The translations under genes were made by a program, and so were the position numbers. This document shows positions 26,551 to 35,382 of a stretch of DNA of 64,000 nt, in pieces. This stretch comes from Permianibacter aggregans (GTDB taxonomy: Bacteria; Pseudomonadota; Gammaproteobacteria; Enterobacterales; Permianibacteraceae), in assembly GCF_009756665.1 (NCBI RefSeq), contig NZ_CP037953.1:3720001-3784000 (forward strand), read 5' to 3'. Below the pieces are notes generated by a model. It made no database searches. It saw only the letters and a list, made by a program, of their open reading frames with translations, and was not told the DNA's origin. Position 1 is the stretch's first letter, and each line of letters begins with the position of its first letter.

Positions 26551-27012
26551 ATGAGCAGGTTTATAAGAGCGTCGCATGTCATATGGCATTGTCAATACCA
26601 TATTGTCTGGACGCCGAAGTATCGGTTTCGGATATTGAAAGGGCCGATAGCAAAAGAGATTCATCAATGTGTGATGCTCTTTTGTTTGAGGCTAGGCTGT
26701 CAGGTAGTTGAATTAAATGTGCAGGTCGATCATGTGCACTTACTGGTGAAGATTCCGCCAAAGACATCGGTATCAGAGCTGATGGGAGTCCTGAAAGGCC
26801 GCACTGCGATACGGATATTCAGTGAATTTCCGTACTTAAGGAAGAAGCCGTATTGGGGCAATCATTTCTGGGCGAAAGGATATTGCGCCGATACGGTCGG
26901 CCTGAACGCAGAGATGATTCAGAAGTACGTGAAATATCAGGAAAAGCAGGAACAACATCAGCAGCAGTTGGAGTTTGCACGGAACAGCGAGCCTTCTCAG
27001 AAGGGTCGCTAG
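26551..27012 (+). CDS. tnpA: IS200/IS605-family transposase TnpA (HUH, Y1)
   Basis: A 153-residue single-strand transposase. It begins HVIWHCQYHIVWTPKYRFRIL, has the HUH metal motif in VDHVHLLVKIPP (about residues 69-73), and the catalytic tyrosine in the helix MIQKYVKYQEKQ (about 130). FWAKGYCADTVG is also typical. Length fits IS200 TnpA and it appears intact. It lacks the extra features of REP-associated transposases. AGAAGGAAAC stands before the ATG. Confidence 0.93.
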   Translation: MSRFIRASHVIWHCQYHIVWTPKYRFRILKGPIAKEIHQCVMLFCLRLGCQVVELNVQVDHVHLLVKIPPKTSVSELMGVLKGRTAIRIFSEFPYLRKKPYWGNHFWAKGYCADTVGLNAEMIQKYVKYQEKQEQHQQQLEFARNSEPSQKGR

Positions 27013-27857
27013 GTGTGCCCCCTTATAGGGGGCAGAAGGCAAGACCACGTTCTATGAGCGTGGTCGTTTACGCTGTCGGAAACTAGGTTCCGTCTAGAGG
27101 CGGAGTATCGTTATGAACAGAGAAAAAAGCTACGTGATGTCATTGCGAGATTTCACGGTCGGTTCTTGATTTACGCGAATAGCCTAAGTCAGAGATTCTG
27201 GAATTTGTACGAAAACCATCACAACCAATGGCTTCATGTAAGCGGAGGCTGGAAAAGGGGAAACTACTATTTTATGAGTTTCACCTTTCGATTTCTTAAC
27301 CTACTTTCTTTGTTAAGACAGTTTGAAAAAGAGGCGATCTTCATTGATGTGAGAATTGCAAAGAGAACGGATTTCATTATATCTAGCTATGTCGGCGCCA
27401 TTCGGTCCTGTATGACGGATGTCTCCCTGTTTAGGGGGGTGGTCTATGACACGTCAAGTGCAACAGACCATTTTTTTGCAGATGTTCTAAGATCGTTTTG
27501 TGACAGACATTTCGAGAGTGAGGGAAAAGAGTTGAGTTATGACGAGTATCTTAAGTGTGCAGAATCTGATGATTTTCCGGATGACGTATTTCGTTTTTTT
27601 GATGGGTTATCAAAAGGGGAGGGTCGATTTCGTTGGGATCGTTTGGTTGCTTTGCATGTTCTTTTAGTTTGCTTTATAAATCATATTGGGCTAGACCATC
27701 AGAAAGCGAAGATTAGAGGGTTGATGAGTATAGTGGGTAGCTTCGAAAATGTGGAAATACGAGATAATTTTCCAAATTGGTTAGAACAGCATGGTCTGCC
27801 AAAGTTTGACTTGTTCCGCATTCGGTTGGCTATTTTTCTCGCGCGTTATATGAAGCG

Positions 27858-27942
27858 CGGTAGGTTGGGCTGATAAGCCCAACATTCTGAAGTTGATACA
27901 GGTCGAAGTGTTGGGCTTCGCTTCGCTCTGCCCAACCTACCG
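27858..27942. repeat. 85-bp inverted-repeat element at the 3' end of the interrupted gene
   Basis: A 13-bp sequence CGGTAGGTTGGGC (27858-27870) recurs inverted at 27930-27942. Inside are two further hairpins, GTTGGGCT-GATA-AGCCCAAC (27864-27883) and GTTGGGC...GCCCAAC (27909-27935). The interrupted gene's last codons lie inside the element. It may be a small non-autonomous mobile repeat or a double terminator. Confidence 0.6.
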
Positions 27943-27955
27943 GAACTATCATGGA

Positions 27956-30385
27956 TCAAATCGGTGAGCCAGGAGGCAGTCGATAATCCGCTCTGGGTTT
28001 GAACTCGGCTGGCGCGGCAAAGAACGTTTCCAGTATTGATGCTGCGTATTCATGGGTTGCCGAGCGACGCCGGTCTGAGGCAATTTCTTTTTGCCAGGTT
28101 TTCAATTGCTGCCATAGTTCCGCTTTGACGGTTTCGTGCAGTTTCGGTGATTGATACGAGGCAATCAATTTGTGTATCGAGGTGAGTTTGACCGTGCGAT
28201 CGATTGCTGGCGCCAATGGCGAGTCATCTCGAACACGCTTTTCCCAAACTTCTTCATAAAGCTGATTGAACACGGTACCCAAACGCAGCGAGTCATTACC
28301 ATGTTGGTATTCCGCAATGCGATTCAAGCGCTCCGGCGCCAGCAACATATCCAGTGTGTAGGCGGCGGTGGCTTCGGCAGCACTGATCGGATCGAACATC
28401 GGCGTGGTGCGGGTATCAAAGGCTTCGCGGGTACGGTTATAACCTTCGGCGACCGGCAGCAATTGCGTGCGAAGCGAATCGGGCAAGGTAAGGGTTTGTG
28501 GTGATAGCGCTTGCAACATACGTTGCAGTGCCAAGCGTTGCTGATCGCCAGTAACCGGCTGTAAGCGCGCTTCGGTTTCGTTGGCATTCAGATAGGCGTA
28601 GGAAACGCCGCCGATCAAGCGCGCGACGGCTTCAAGCTGATAGCGATGCAATAAATAGATAGGAACCAATCGGGTTTGCAGTTCGCCAGTGCTGTGTGTA
28701 GGCGGTAGCGCATGTCGGCCGAAGTTACTTAACGCAATGCCGCGTATGCGCATCAGCTGGTCATAGGTTTGTAGTGTGTCACCGCCGAAATCCCATAAGT
28801 TGCCGTGTGGGTTCGCGGCACCGATAAAGCGCACGTCGGCATCGGCCATGTACTGCAAGCCAGCGACGCGGGCATCACGGCGCAGTGCCAGCAAATCCTG
28901 CTGGTCATTTTCGAACACACCATAAGCATGTTTGACGATGTAATCATCCCAGGCACCGACACCGACATCGTAGGCGGTATCGAGACGGATTTTGCCGGTG
29001 TCATCGAGACGAACTTGCGGATGCGGGTAATCCATGACGGAACCGTTGCCTTGCACACTGGCGGCAAAGTTATGATTGAGTCCGAGCGCATGACCCACTT
29101 CGTGCGCGGACAATTGCCGCAGACGCGCCAGGGCCATTTGCTGCGCTTCGTTTTTCAGTTCGGCTTCGTTGGCTTTGCCGTACGGCGCCAACAAGCCTTC
29201 AGCAATCAGAATATCGTGACGGACGCGCTGCGAACCGAGATTAACGACGCCGCGAATGATTTCGCCAGTGCGCGGGTCGTGCAGGTAAGCGCCGTATGAC
29301 CAGCCACGTGTGGCACGATGGGTCCAGGCGATAAAGTTGTAGCGGCTATCGGTCGGGTCTACCCCTTCCGGCAAAACTTCGGTGCGGAATGCATCGATAA
29401 AGCCGGCTTTTTCAAATGCGGTTTTCCACCAGTTGGCACCATCAAGTAACGCGGAGCGCACCGGCTCCGGTGTGCCGGGGTCGAGATAAAACACGATCGG
29501 TTTTTTGACTTTGGATGGGGCGGGCCCGGGGTTAATTTTTTCCAGCCGGAAACGCACTTGCAATGGTTGCAACAAGGCACTGTCCAGCGGTTGAGCAAAG
29601 TCCATGCGGTTGTGAACAAAACCGCCGGAGTACGGATGATAGGCACGCGGTTTGAAGCCAGCGTCGGGTGCTTTGATAAAACTCAAGTGCTGGCGCATGG
29701 TTAATGCTGAGTTGGTCATCGCCACATCGCCGACGAATTTGCCGTCGCCTTTGCCAGCGAATGTCAGCAGTGCTTCCAGCTCGATATTTTCCGGATGACT
29801 TTTCAGCTCTTCACCGAGCACGACGCTGCGCAACGCATCGATTTGATAGGCATTGCCATCGGTTTGCTGAATCTGCGTCGCGATACCGAATTGATCGCTA
29901 AGCACGAATGAGGAGAAGTCGAGCAGCCAACGCTGTTGATCGCCATTGCCGGTGGTCGCGATGATTTCGCCAGCCCACAGCACGGAATCAGCAAAGCCTT
30001 CGGCAACGGTTTGGCGTTCGGCGGCCGATTCGCTGTCGGCGATGAAGCGCTGGTTGGGTTGTATCAGCAGCACCTTGTTGCCGTAGCGACGGAATTCCAC
30101 CAAACGAAATTCACGGACGCTGGCACGGTCGAGGCCGACATCGTTGGAGCCAAGGCCCTGTGCCAACGAAGCACCGAGCAGCAACGGTCCAGTGTTGGCA
30201 CCGACGGCGATATGGAGTTGGTTTTTATCGGCGTTCCAATACAGGTCGAATAAACCGCTCTGGTGCTGTGCCTGTTGCACGCTGCTGGTCCAGGAATCGG
30301 TTTTCGGCGCTGCAGCATCGGCAGGGAGGGTGGCGAACGCTGCAGAGAATAGGCAAGACAGGGCGAGGCACTTCAACTTCTGCAT
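27956..30385 (-). CDS. Secreted zinc-dependent metalloprotease (DUF5117/DUF4953 type)
   Basis: An 809-residue protein with an N-terminal signal peptide ending about residue 25 (ADA-A). A long beta-rich N-terminal region (about 45-300) is followed by the metzincin zinc site HEVGHALGLNHNF (about residue 427-439). The block VVNLGSQRVRHDILIAEGLL before it and MDYPHPQV after it complete the family pattern. Homologues are large periplasmic or secreted zinc proteases of unclear substrate. Together with the collagenase and the DUF885 peptidase it suggests a protein-degrading lifestyle. It has no visible operon partner; its 5' side holds a REP-like unit. Confidence 0.87.
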   Translation of the reverse strand: MQKLKCLALSCLFSAAFATLPADAAAPKTDSWTSSVQQAQHQSGLFDLYWNADKNQLHIAVGANTGPLLLGASLAQGLGSNDVGLDRASVREFRLVEFRRYGNKVLLIQPNQRFIADSESAAERQTVAEGFADSVLWAGEIIATTGNGDQQRWLLDFSSFVLSDQFGIATQIQQTDGNAYQIDALRSVVLGEELKSHPENIELEALLTFAGKGDGKFVGDVAMTNSALTMRQHLSFIKAPDAGFKPRAYHPYSGGFVHNRMDFAQPLDSALLQPLQVRFRLEKINPGPAPSKVKKPIVFYLDPGTPEPVRSALLDGANWWKTAFEKAGFIDAFRTEVLPEGVDPTDSRYNFIAWTHRATRGWSYGAYLHDPRTGEIIRGVVNLGSQRVRHDILIAEGLLAPYGKANEAELKNEAQQMALARLRQLSAHEVGHALGLNHNFAASVQGNGSVMDYPHPQVRLDDTGKIRLDTAYDVGVGAWDDYIVKHAYGVFENDQQDLLALRRDARVAGLQYMADADVRFIGAANPHGNLWDFGGDTLQTYDQLMRIRGIALSNFGRHALPPTHSTGELQTRLVPIYLLHRYQLEAVARLIGGVSYAYLNANETEARLQPVTGDQQRLALQRMLQALSPQTLTLPDSLRTQLLPVAEGYNRTREAFDTRTTPMFDPISAAEATAAYTLDMLLAPERLNRIAEYQHGNDSLRLGTVFNQLYEEVWEKRVRDDSPLAPAIDRTVKLTSIHKLIASYQSPKLHETVKAELWQQLKTWQKEIASDRRRSATHEYAASILETFFAAPAEFKPRADYRLPPGSPI

Positions 30386-30534
30386 GGGGTGAGCTCTCGG
30401 GAGGAAAACACAAAGCCTACTATATTGGCCGAAGTCTGTTGACGGTTCCTAGCGCAATATTGCCGTGACGGTGTGAGGATGGTGCGAAAGTCTGGATGCT
30501 GTGAGCACTTGACTGAAGAAAGAGAAAACTGCAT

Positions 30535-30599
30535 GTCATTCCCGCGCAGGCGGGAATCTAGAAAAGCTGAGACTGGATTCCCGCCTACGCGGGAATGAC
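30535..30599. repeat. Paired REP-like palindrome (BIME-like)
   Basis: A copy of the recurring unit, here 65 bp, in the 242-bp gap between the start of the metalloprotease gene and the end of the exonuclease gene. Confidence 0.8.
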
Positions 30600-30627
30600 A
30601 AATCAATTGATGAAAGCAATGCTACTT

Positions 30628-31194
30628 TCAGGGCTGATGCGTCAACGCCAGATAACAAAGCGCCGTTGTAGCGGCATCACCAAGCGCGGTGTGGCGACCT
30701 ATTGGTTCGATATTGAACTGCGCGCAAATCTGTTCGAACGCGAGATTCGGTGGTGTGATCGGATGGCGTTTTTGCCAGTGGCGTTGATAGAGTGCGGCGA
30801 GTTCGATGGCGGGGTTGTTGAGCTCTGGTAGCGCGTTGCGTTGCAGCGCCAGATTCAATACCCGGCGATCGAAGCTGTGGTGATAGCCGAGTAATGGTCT
30901 TTCGCCAATAAACTCACGCAGCGCGTTCAGTGCCTCTTTAATCGGTAAACCTTGTTCGACATCGATACCGCGAATGCCATGAATGACCGCCGTTTCATGC
31001 ACGTCTTCTGCTCGGGTCAGGATATGATAATGCAGGGCTTCGCCTATGAGCACACGTCGCTTGGCGATGCGCACGGCGCCGATTGACAAGATGCGGGCTG
31101 CGCGCGGATCAAGCGAGCTGGTTTCGAGATCGATCGCCACTAGTTCATCGGGGATTTTGCTCGGAAAAAATCCGGCGAGCCATTTGCTGAGCAT
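30628..31194 (-). CDS. DEDDh 3'-5' exonuclease (DNA polymerase III epsilon-like)
   Basis: A 188-residue exonuclease-fold protein. The four acidic sites and histidine are visible: AIDLETSSLD (Asp/Glu), HSFDRRVLN (Asp) and RHTALGDAATTALCYL (His, Asp). It starts six bases after the stop of the CBS/DUF294 gene and is co-transcribed with it. This pairing is common in acetate-symporter neighbourhoods, but its role there is not established. Confidence 0.85.
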   Translation of the reverse strand: MLSKWLAGFFPSKIPDELVAIDLETSSLDPRAARILSIGAVRIAKRRVLIGEALHYHILTRAEDVHETAVIHGIRGIDVEQGLPIKEALNALREFIGERPLLGYHHSFDRRVLNLALQRNALPELNNPAIELAALYQRHWQKRHPITPPNLAFEQICAQFNIEPIGRHTALGDAATTALCYLALTHQP

Positions 31195-31200
31195 GACGGT

Positions 31201-32997
31201 TTACAGTTGAAAGCGGCTTTTCAGCAGCTCTTTCAGTTGTTCTACGACGCGCAGCGCGTCGCGCAGCAATTCACGATCAAGATAACGCATACGCTCCGGA
31301 TAGACGGCGTTGTCCGGCGCTTCGGCAAAGCGGTAGTCGCTGAGTTGTTGATTCAGGCGTAAGCGCATCAGCACGGACAGTGCTTGTTTCAGATTGGCGG
31401 CAGTTTTGCTGCGCAGGATGTTCAGCTCGCGCAAACGCTCGATGCGATCAAAACTGCTGCTGGTACGTATTCCCGCTTCCAGCGCCAGCACGCGGATGCC
31501 ATGCACCAACGGGAATATGCCGCCTTTTTTCAGATCAATACCGGAACGGTCGCTGCGCAGGCGGCCGAAAATCGTGAACGCGCTTTGGAAGGCCAGTGCC
31601 TCAGCGACGATGGCGCGCAAAAAGATTTTATTGCTGGCCAGTTGCTTCATGGTTTGCTCAATCGGGTTCAACAGGCTGGCGTTACCGGCGACCGCACGGG
31701 CATCGCTGAGCAATCCGAGATGCATGAATGCTTCAGCCTCTCCCTGTTCCGCCCAGCGAAAAATACTCTCTGACCATTTTTCTGTGGTGCGTCGCCAATA
31801 CGGATTATTGACCATGATCTGGCCGGGGCAGGGTGGGAAGCCGAGCTGCAACAGCGCGGCGCTGAATGCTTCGGCTGCTTGCACCAAGGCGGTATCCGGA
31901 TCGCGTGCCAGCACCAACGCATTGTCTTGATCGGTACGTAGCAATTGCTCATGTCGGCCTTCGCTGCCGAGTGCCAGTAGACAACAATCGTCTTGCCAAT
32001 CGACAGGAAAGGTCAGCGTAAAGACGCGTTCCATCAACTGGGCATTCAAGGCGCCAATCAGTTCGCCCAATGCCTGCATATGCACGCCGTGTTGATACAA
32101 CGTCGCGGTGAGTCGATGCATGTCGCTGGCAATGGCGGTCAAATCACTGAGTTGTTGGGCGCGAGCGATACGCAAGGTAATGACATGCGAGTGCGTGGAA
32201 AAGTGACTTAAGATTTCGTTCATGCCGAGCAGCGACATGACGCCATCTTCATGGGTAACGGCAACCCGATCAATGCGATGCCGGGTCATGGTCAATAGCG
32301 CTTGCATCAGAAAATCTTCTTCGCGCACGGCAATCAACGGATAGGAGGCGATAGGGCCGATAGCGGAGTCCGGTGACAAATTGTGCTGGGTAAGCGCTCG
32401 CAGCAAATCGGTGCGGGTGACAATGCCGGTGTCGCTACCGATCACCGCCAGCGCGGCATCGGCATCGGCCGCTTGCATTTTCTCGGTCACTTCGCGGATG
32501 GTCGCGTGCGCATTAACCCAAACCGGTTGATGCAGCCGGATTTCACCAACCCGTGACAGCATCATGCCGGCCAGCTCGGGTAAGTCGTCGCGCTGTTGAA
32601 TGCCCCGTGATTTATGCTCCAGCGCGCCGCTGAACCAGGCCTGGAGCGCGCTGTTTTCATCAAGCAATTGCAGAAAGACATCGCGATTCAGCAAATAGCA
32701 AATGCTGTCTTCGGCAGCTTGATATTCGTAGTGGGCGCGTTGCTCTGGCAGTCCATAAGCCGCGAACAAATCGCCTTCGTGATAGTCGCTGAATAACTGC
32801 CGGCCTTGAGCCTGATGTTGAAACGCCAGCACATGACCTTTCATGACCCGATACAAGCCCGGTGCGGCGCTTTCAACTTTGACGATGATGGTGCCGGCCG
32901 GAAAATACTCCAGACTCAGATGACGGCGCAGCAGCGACTGCTGCTCAGCAGTCAGAAAACTGAACGGTGCTTCGGAAAAGTCGAATTCGCTAATCAT
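31201..32997 (-). CDS. Cyclic-nucleotide-binding/CBS/DUF294 nucleotidyltransferase-like protein
   Basis: About 598 residues from the ATG at 32997 (a TTG at 33012 would add five). Order of domains: cyclic-nucleotide-binding-like (about 10-125; FPAGTIIVKVESAAPGLYRVMKGHV), two CBS repeats (about 150-270), a nucleotidyltransferase-like DUF294 domain with LALGSEGRHEQLLRTDQDNA (about 345-365), and the DUF294 C-terminal domain. Such proteins probably sense nucleotides and modify a partner. They are regularly found beside acetate/SSS symporters, as here. The true target is unknown. Confidence 0.85.
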   Translation of the reverse strand: MISEFDFSEAPFSFLTAEQQSLLRRHLSLEYFPAGTIIVKVESAAPGLYRVMKGHVLAFQHQAQGRQLFSDYHEGDLFAAYGLPEQRAHYEYQAAEDSICYLLNRDVFLQLLDENSALQAWFSGALEHKSRGIQQRDDLPELAGMMLSRVGEIRLHQPVWVNAHATIREVTEKMQAADADAALAVIGSDTGIVTRTDLLRALTQHNLSPDSAIGPIASYPLIAVREEDFLMQALLTMTRHRIDRVAVTHEDGVMSLLGMNEILSHFSTHSHVITLRIARAQQLSDLTAIASDMHRLTATLYQHGVHMQALGELIGALNAQLMERVFTLTFPVDWQDDCCLLALGSEGRHEQLLRTDQDNALVLARDPDTALVQAAEAFSAALLQLGFPPCPGQIMVNNPYWRRTTEKWSESIFRWAEQGEAEAFMHLGLLSDARAVAGNASLLNPIEQTMKQLASNKIFLRAIVAEALAFQSAFTIFGRLRSDRSGIDLKKGGIFPLVHGIRVLALEAGIRTSSSFDRIERLRELNILRSKTAANLKQALSVLMRLRLNQQLSDYRFAEAPDNAVYPERMRYLDRELLRDALRVVEQLKELLKSRFQL

Positions 32998-33035
32998 TGA
33001 CGTTTCAGGCAATGGAGGCTGTTTGAACCATAGCA

Positions 33036-33059
33036 GAAAAAAGGGCGCCGAAGCGCCCT
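33036..33059 (-). terminator. Rho-independent terminator after the acetate symporter gene
   Basis: On the minus strand: AGGGCGC-TTCG-GCGCCCT followed by six T residues (33042-33037). It separates the symporter transcript from the DUF294/exonuclease pair. Confidence 0.88.
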
Positions 33060-33086
33060 AACTCATCAACACAACGAGAGAGGTGA

Positions 33087-34799
33087 TCAATGATGCGTAG
33101 CGGTACCTGAACCACGCGGAATGCGGATACTCTCGACCAGGTCCTGCACATGTTGTGGCGGTTCTTTGGTGCTGTGGCTAACGACCAGCGCGACCACGGT
33201 ATTAATGATCATACCGACGACACCGATACCCTCTGGCGAAATGCCAAGGAACCAATTGGCTGGGACGTTTTGCGCCGCATCGACTATGAACTTGAAGTAG
33301 ATGATGTAGGCGGCGGTAAAGCCGATACCGGTGACCATGCCCCAAATGGCGCCCCATTTGTTCAGGCGCTTGTAGAACACGCCGAGCACGATAATCGGGA
33401 AGAACGAAGCGGCTGCTAATCCGAACGCGAAGGCAACGACCTGTGCCACGAATCCGGGCGGATAAATGCCGAGCAAGCCGGCAACGACCACCGCAAACGC
33501 GGCGGCAACGCGCGCATAGAGCAGCTCCTGTTTTTCCGAGATATTTGGCATGAACACATTCTTCAACACGTCATGCGAAATCGAACTGGAAATCACCAGC
33601 AACAAACCCGCTGCGGTTGATAGCGCGGCGGCAAGACCACCGGCGGCAACCAGCGCAATCACCCAGGCTGGCAGATTGGCGATTTCCGGGTTGGCCAGCA
33701 CCATGATGTCGCGATCGATGTTCATTTCATTCAACGCAGGGTCTTTGTGATAGAACATGCGGCCGTCATTGTTCTTGTCTTCCCACTTGATCAGCCCGGT
33801 TTTTTCCCAGTTGCTGACCCATTCCGGTGCCTCGCTGTACAGCGTGCCGGTGTTGTCTTTACCGTTGACCGTTTCGATCATATTGACGCGCGCAAACGCG
33901 GCAACAGCCGGAGCGGTGGTGTAGAGAATGGCGATGAACAGCAGCGCCCAACCGGCCGAGCTGCGGGCATCACGTACTTTCGGCACCGTGAAGAAGCGAA
34001 CGATAACGTGTGGCAGACCAGCGGTTCCGACCATCAGCGCGAGCGTAATGCAGAAGACATCCATCATGCCTTTACTGCCGTCGGTATACGCCGCGAATCC
34101 TAACTCGGTACTTAGCCCATCGAGTTTCTGTAATAGATATTGCCCGGAGCCGTCATTCAGTTCGGCACCAAAACCCAGCTGCGGAATAACATGGCCAGTC
34201 ATCATGAACGAAATGAAAATGGCAGGGACCATGTAGGCAAAAATCAGCACGCAATATTGTGCAACCTGCGTATAGGTGATGCCTTTCATGCCACCGAGTA
34301 CGGCGTACATGAACACGATGGCCATGCCGATGATGACGCCGGTGGTGATGTCCACCTCCAGAAAGCGCGAGAATACGATTCCGACACCACGCATTTGCCC
34401 GGCGACGTAAGTGAACGACACGAAAATCGCACAGAACACCGCGACGATACGAGCGGTGCGCGAGTAGTAACGATCGCCGACGAAATCCGGCACGGTGAAT
34501 TTGCCGAACTTGCGCAGATAAGGCGCGAGCAGCAAGGCCAGCAGCACGTAACCGCCGGTCCAACCGAGCAGGTAAACGGCGCCGTCATAACCCATGAAGG
34601 AAATGAGGCCGGCCATCGAGATGAATGAGGCTGCGCTCATCCAGTCCGCAGCGGTTGCCATGCCGTTGACGACTGGATGCACGCCGCCGCCAGCAACATA
34701 GAATTCTTTCGTGGAACCAACGCGGCTCCAAATCGCGATGCCGATATAGAGCGCGAAACTCAAACCGACAATCAAATAAGTCCAGGTTTGTACAGACAT
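33087..34799 (-). CDS. actP: Cation/acetate symporter (SSS family)
   Basis: A 570-residue inner-membrane protein with about 13 hydrophobic helices. It begins with TYLIVGLSFALYIGIAIWSR and has the sodium:solute symporter signature region (GLPHVIVRFFTVPKVRDARSSAGWALLFI) and GGLAAALSTAAGLLLVISSSISHD. It takes up acetate or other short carboxylates with sodium. An insert of charged residues around 320-350 is typical for the ActP-like subgroup that pairs with DUF4212 proteins. AGGAG precedes the ATG; the gene follows the DUF4212 gene by 13 bp. Confidence 0.9.
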   Translation of the reverse strand: MSVQTWTYLIVGLSFALYIGIAIWSRVGSTKEFYVAGGGVHPVVNGMATAADWMSAASFISMAGLISFMGYDGAVYLLGWTGGYVLLALLLAPYLRKFGKFTVPDFVGDRYYSRTARIVAVFCAIFVSFTYVAGQMRGVGIVFSRFLEVDITTGVIIGMAIVFMYAVLGGMKGITYTQVAQYCVLIFAYMVPAIFISFMMTGHVIPQLGFGAELNDGSGQYLLQKLDGLSTELGFAAYTDGSKGMMDVFCITLALMVGTAGLPHVIVRFFTVPKVRDARSSAGWALLFIAILYTTAPAVAAFARVNMIETVNGKDNTGTLYSEAPEWVSNWEKTGLIKWEDKNNDGRMFYHKDPALNEMNIDRDIMVLANPEIANLPAWVIALVAAGGLAAALSTAAGLLLVISSSISHDVLKNVFMPNISEKQELLYARVAAAFAVVVAGLLGIYPPGFVAQVVAFAFGLAAASFFPIIVLGVFYKRLNKWGAIWGMVTGIGFTAAYIIYFKFIVDAAQNVPANWFLGISPEGIGVVGMIINTVVALVVSHSTKEPPQHVQDLVESIRIPRGSGTATHH

Positions 34800-34812
34800 G
34801 TTGGCGCTCCTG

Positions 34813-35079
34813 TCAGTCTTCGTGCACGTCGTGGTGACGATCGAGGTAGTTCATGCGTTTGGCGTAATAGAAAATCAGCACTACGAACACGTAGATGGCG
34901 CCTTGCTGGGCAAACCAGAATCCCAGCTTGAAGCCGAAGAACTCAAATTGGTTGAGTGGTTCAGCGAAGAAAATGCTCAGGACAAAACCGAAAATGGCCC
35001 ACAGGCTCAAACAGAGCGCCAGTACGCGCTTGTTTGCGGCCCAATAGGCTTTGGCGGAACCATTGCTGGAGCTGCTCAT
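34813..35079 (-). CDS. DUF4212 small membrane partner of the acetate symporter
   Basis: An 88-residue protein with two membrane helices (VLALCLSLWAIFGFVLSIFF and WFAQQGAIYVFVVLIFYYAKRM). It has an AAGGAGGG ribosome site and is immediately upstream of actP, the fixed arrangement for this family (YjcH-like). Confidence 0.88.
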   Translation of the reverse strand: MSSSSNGSAKAYWAANKRVLALCLSLWAIFGFVLSIFFAEPLNQFEFFGFKLGFWFAQQGAIYVFVVLIFYYAKRMNYLDRHHDVHED

Positions 35080-35382
35080 TGTTTTCCCTCCTTCTATTAC
35101 GGTGAAAGTCGCGCAGCGACGTCATCCAAATTCCTCTCTACCCGTGTGGGAAAGGGTAAAGGGGGAGCGTTGATGTCGCGTGCGCGTTTGAACATTCTGA
35201 TCTATCGCACGCGGCATAAACGCCGGGACTGGTCCGCTACACAATAGCGCTTATCCATAGCGGCCGGCTTACGACTTTGGTCGACTCGGAAGGCTTTCAG
35301 CATTCGACTTTTGGCTAAGGTCGAGTAAGCTAGCTGCCTTGGCTGTTCGTGGTGGATGTTCCCGTGGCGGTAGGCGCAAGCG
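35080..35382. other. 303-bp divergent promoter region between symporter operon and sensor kinase
   Basis: No gene is seen. The region must hold the promoters of both operons; I see no convincing -35/-10 pair on either strand. Confidence 0.5.

Larger units (their letters stand above)
26438..27064 (+). mobile_element. IS200/IS605-family insertion sequence (IS200-like, tnpA only)
   Basis: Ends are set by subterminal hairpins: left CCACGTGctgtGCACGTGG-like palindrome (about 26440-26459) and right GACCACG...CGTGGTC (27042-27063). There are no long inverted repeats or target duplication, as expected for this family. It contains one transposase gene (26551-27012), a hairpin just ahead of the gene (26516-26533) and a GC hairpin after it (27016-27033). 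Exact ends are uncertain by a few bases. Confidence 0.8.
26329..27873 (+). pseudogene. AT-rich gene of unknown function, interrupted by an IS200-like element
   Basis: The 5' part starts at ATG 26329 (ATAAGGA upstream) and encodes about 37 residues with one membrane helix (LSSALIAAIVAGLVNYLF) before the left IS hairpin. The 3' part is open from just past the right IS hairpin to 27873 and begins with RFRLEAEYRYEQRKKLRDV and FHGRFLIYANSLSQRFWNLY, then about 200 residues (YYFMSFTFRFLNLLSLLR, DYCVW-type motifs absent). Joined, they would give one membrane-anchored protein of about 300 residues. I recognise the general look of a hypothetical protein family but know no function. Base use is clearly AT-richer than in the neighbours, which suggests acquired DNA. 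A TTG at 27166 could still start the 3' part, without the membrane helix. Confidence 0.7.

Noticed and set aside
26551-27012. REP-associated tyrosine transposase that would mobilise the REP-like units
   Set aside because: The protein has plain IS200 TnpA length and motifs and is flanked by its own subterminal hairpins, not by REP units.
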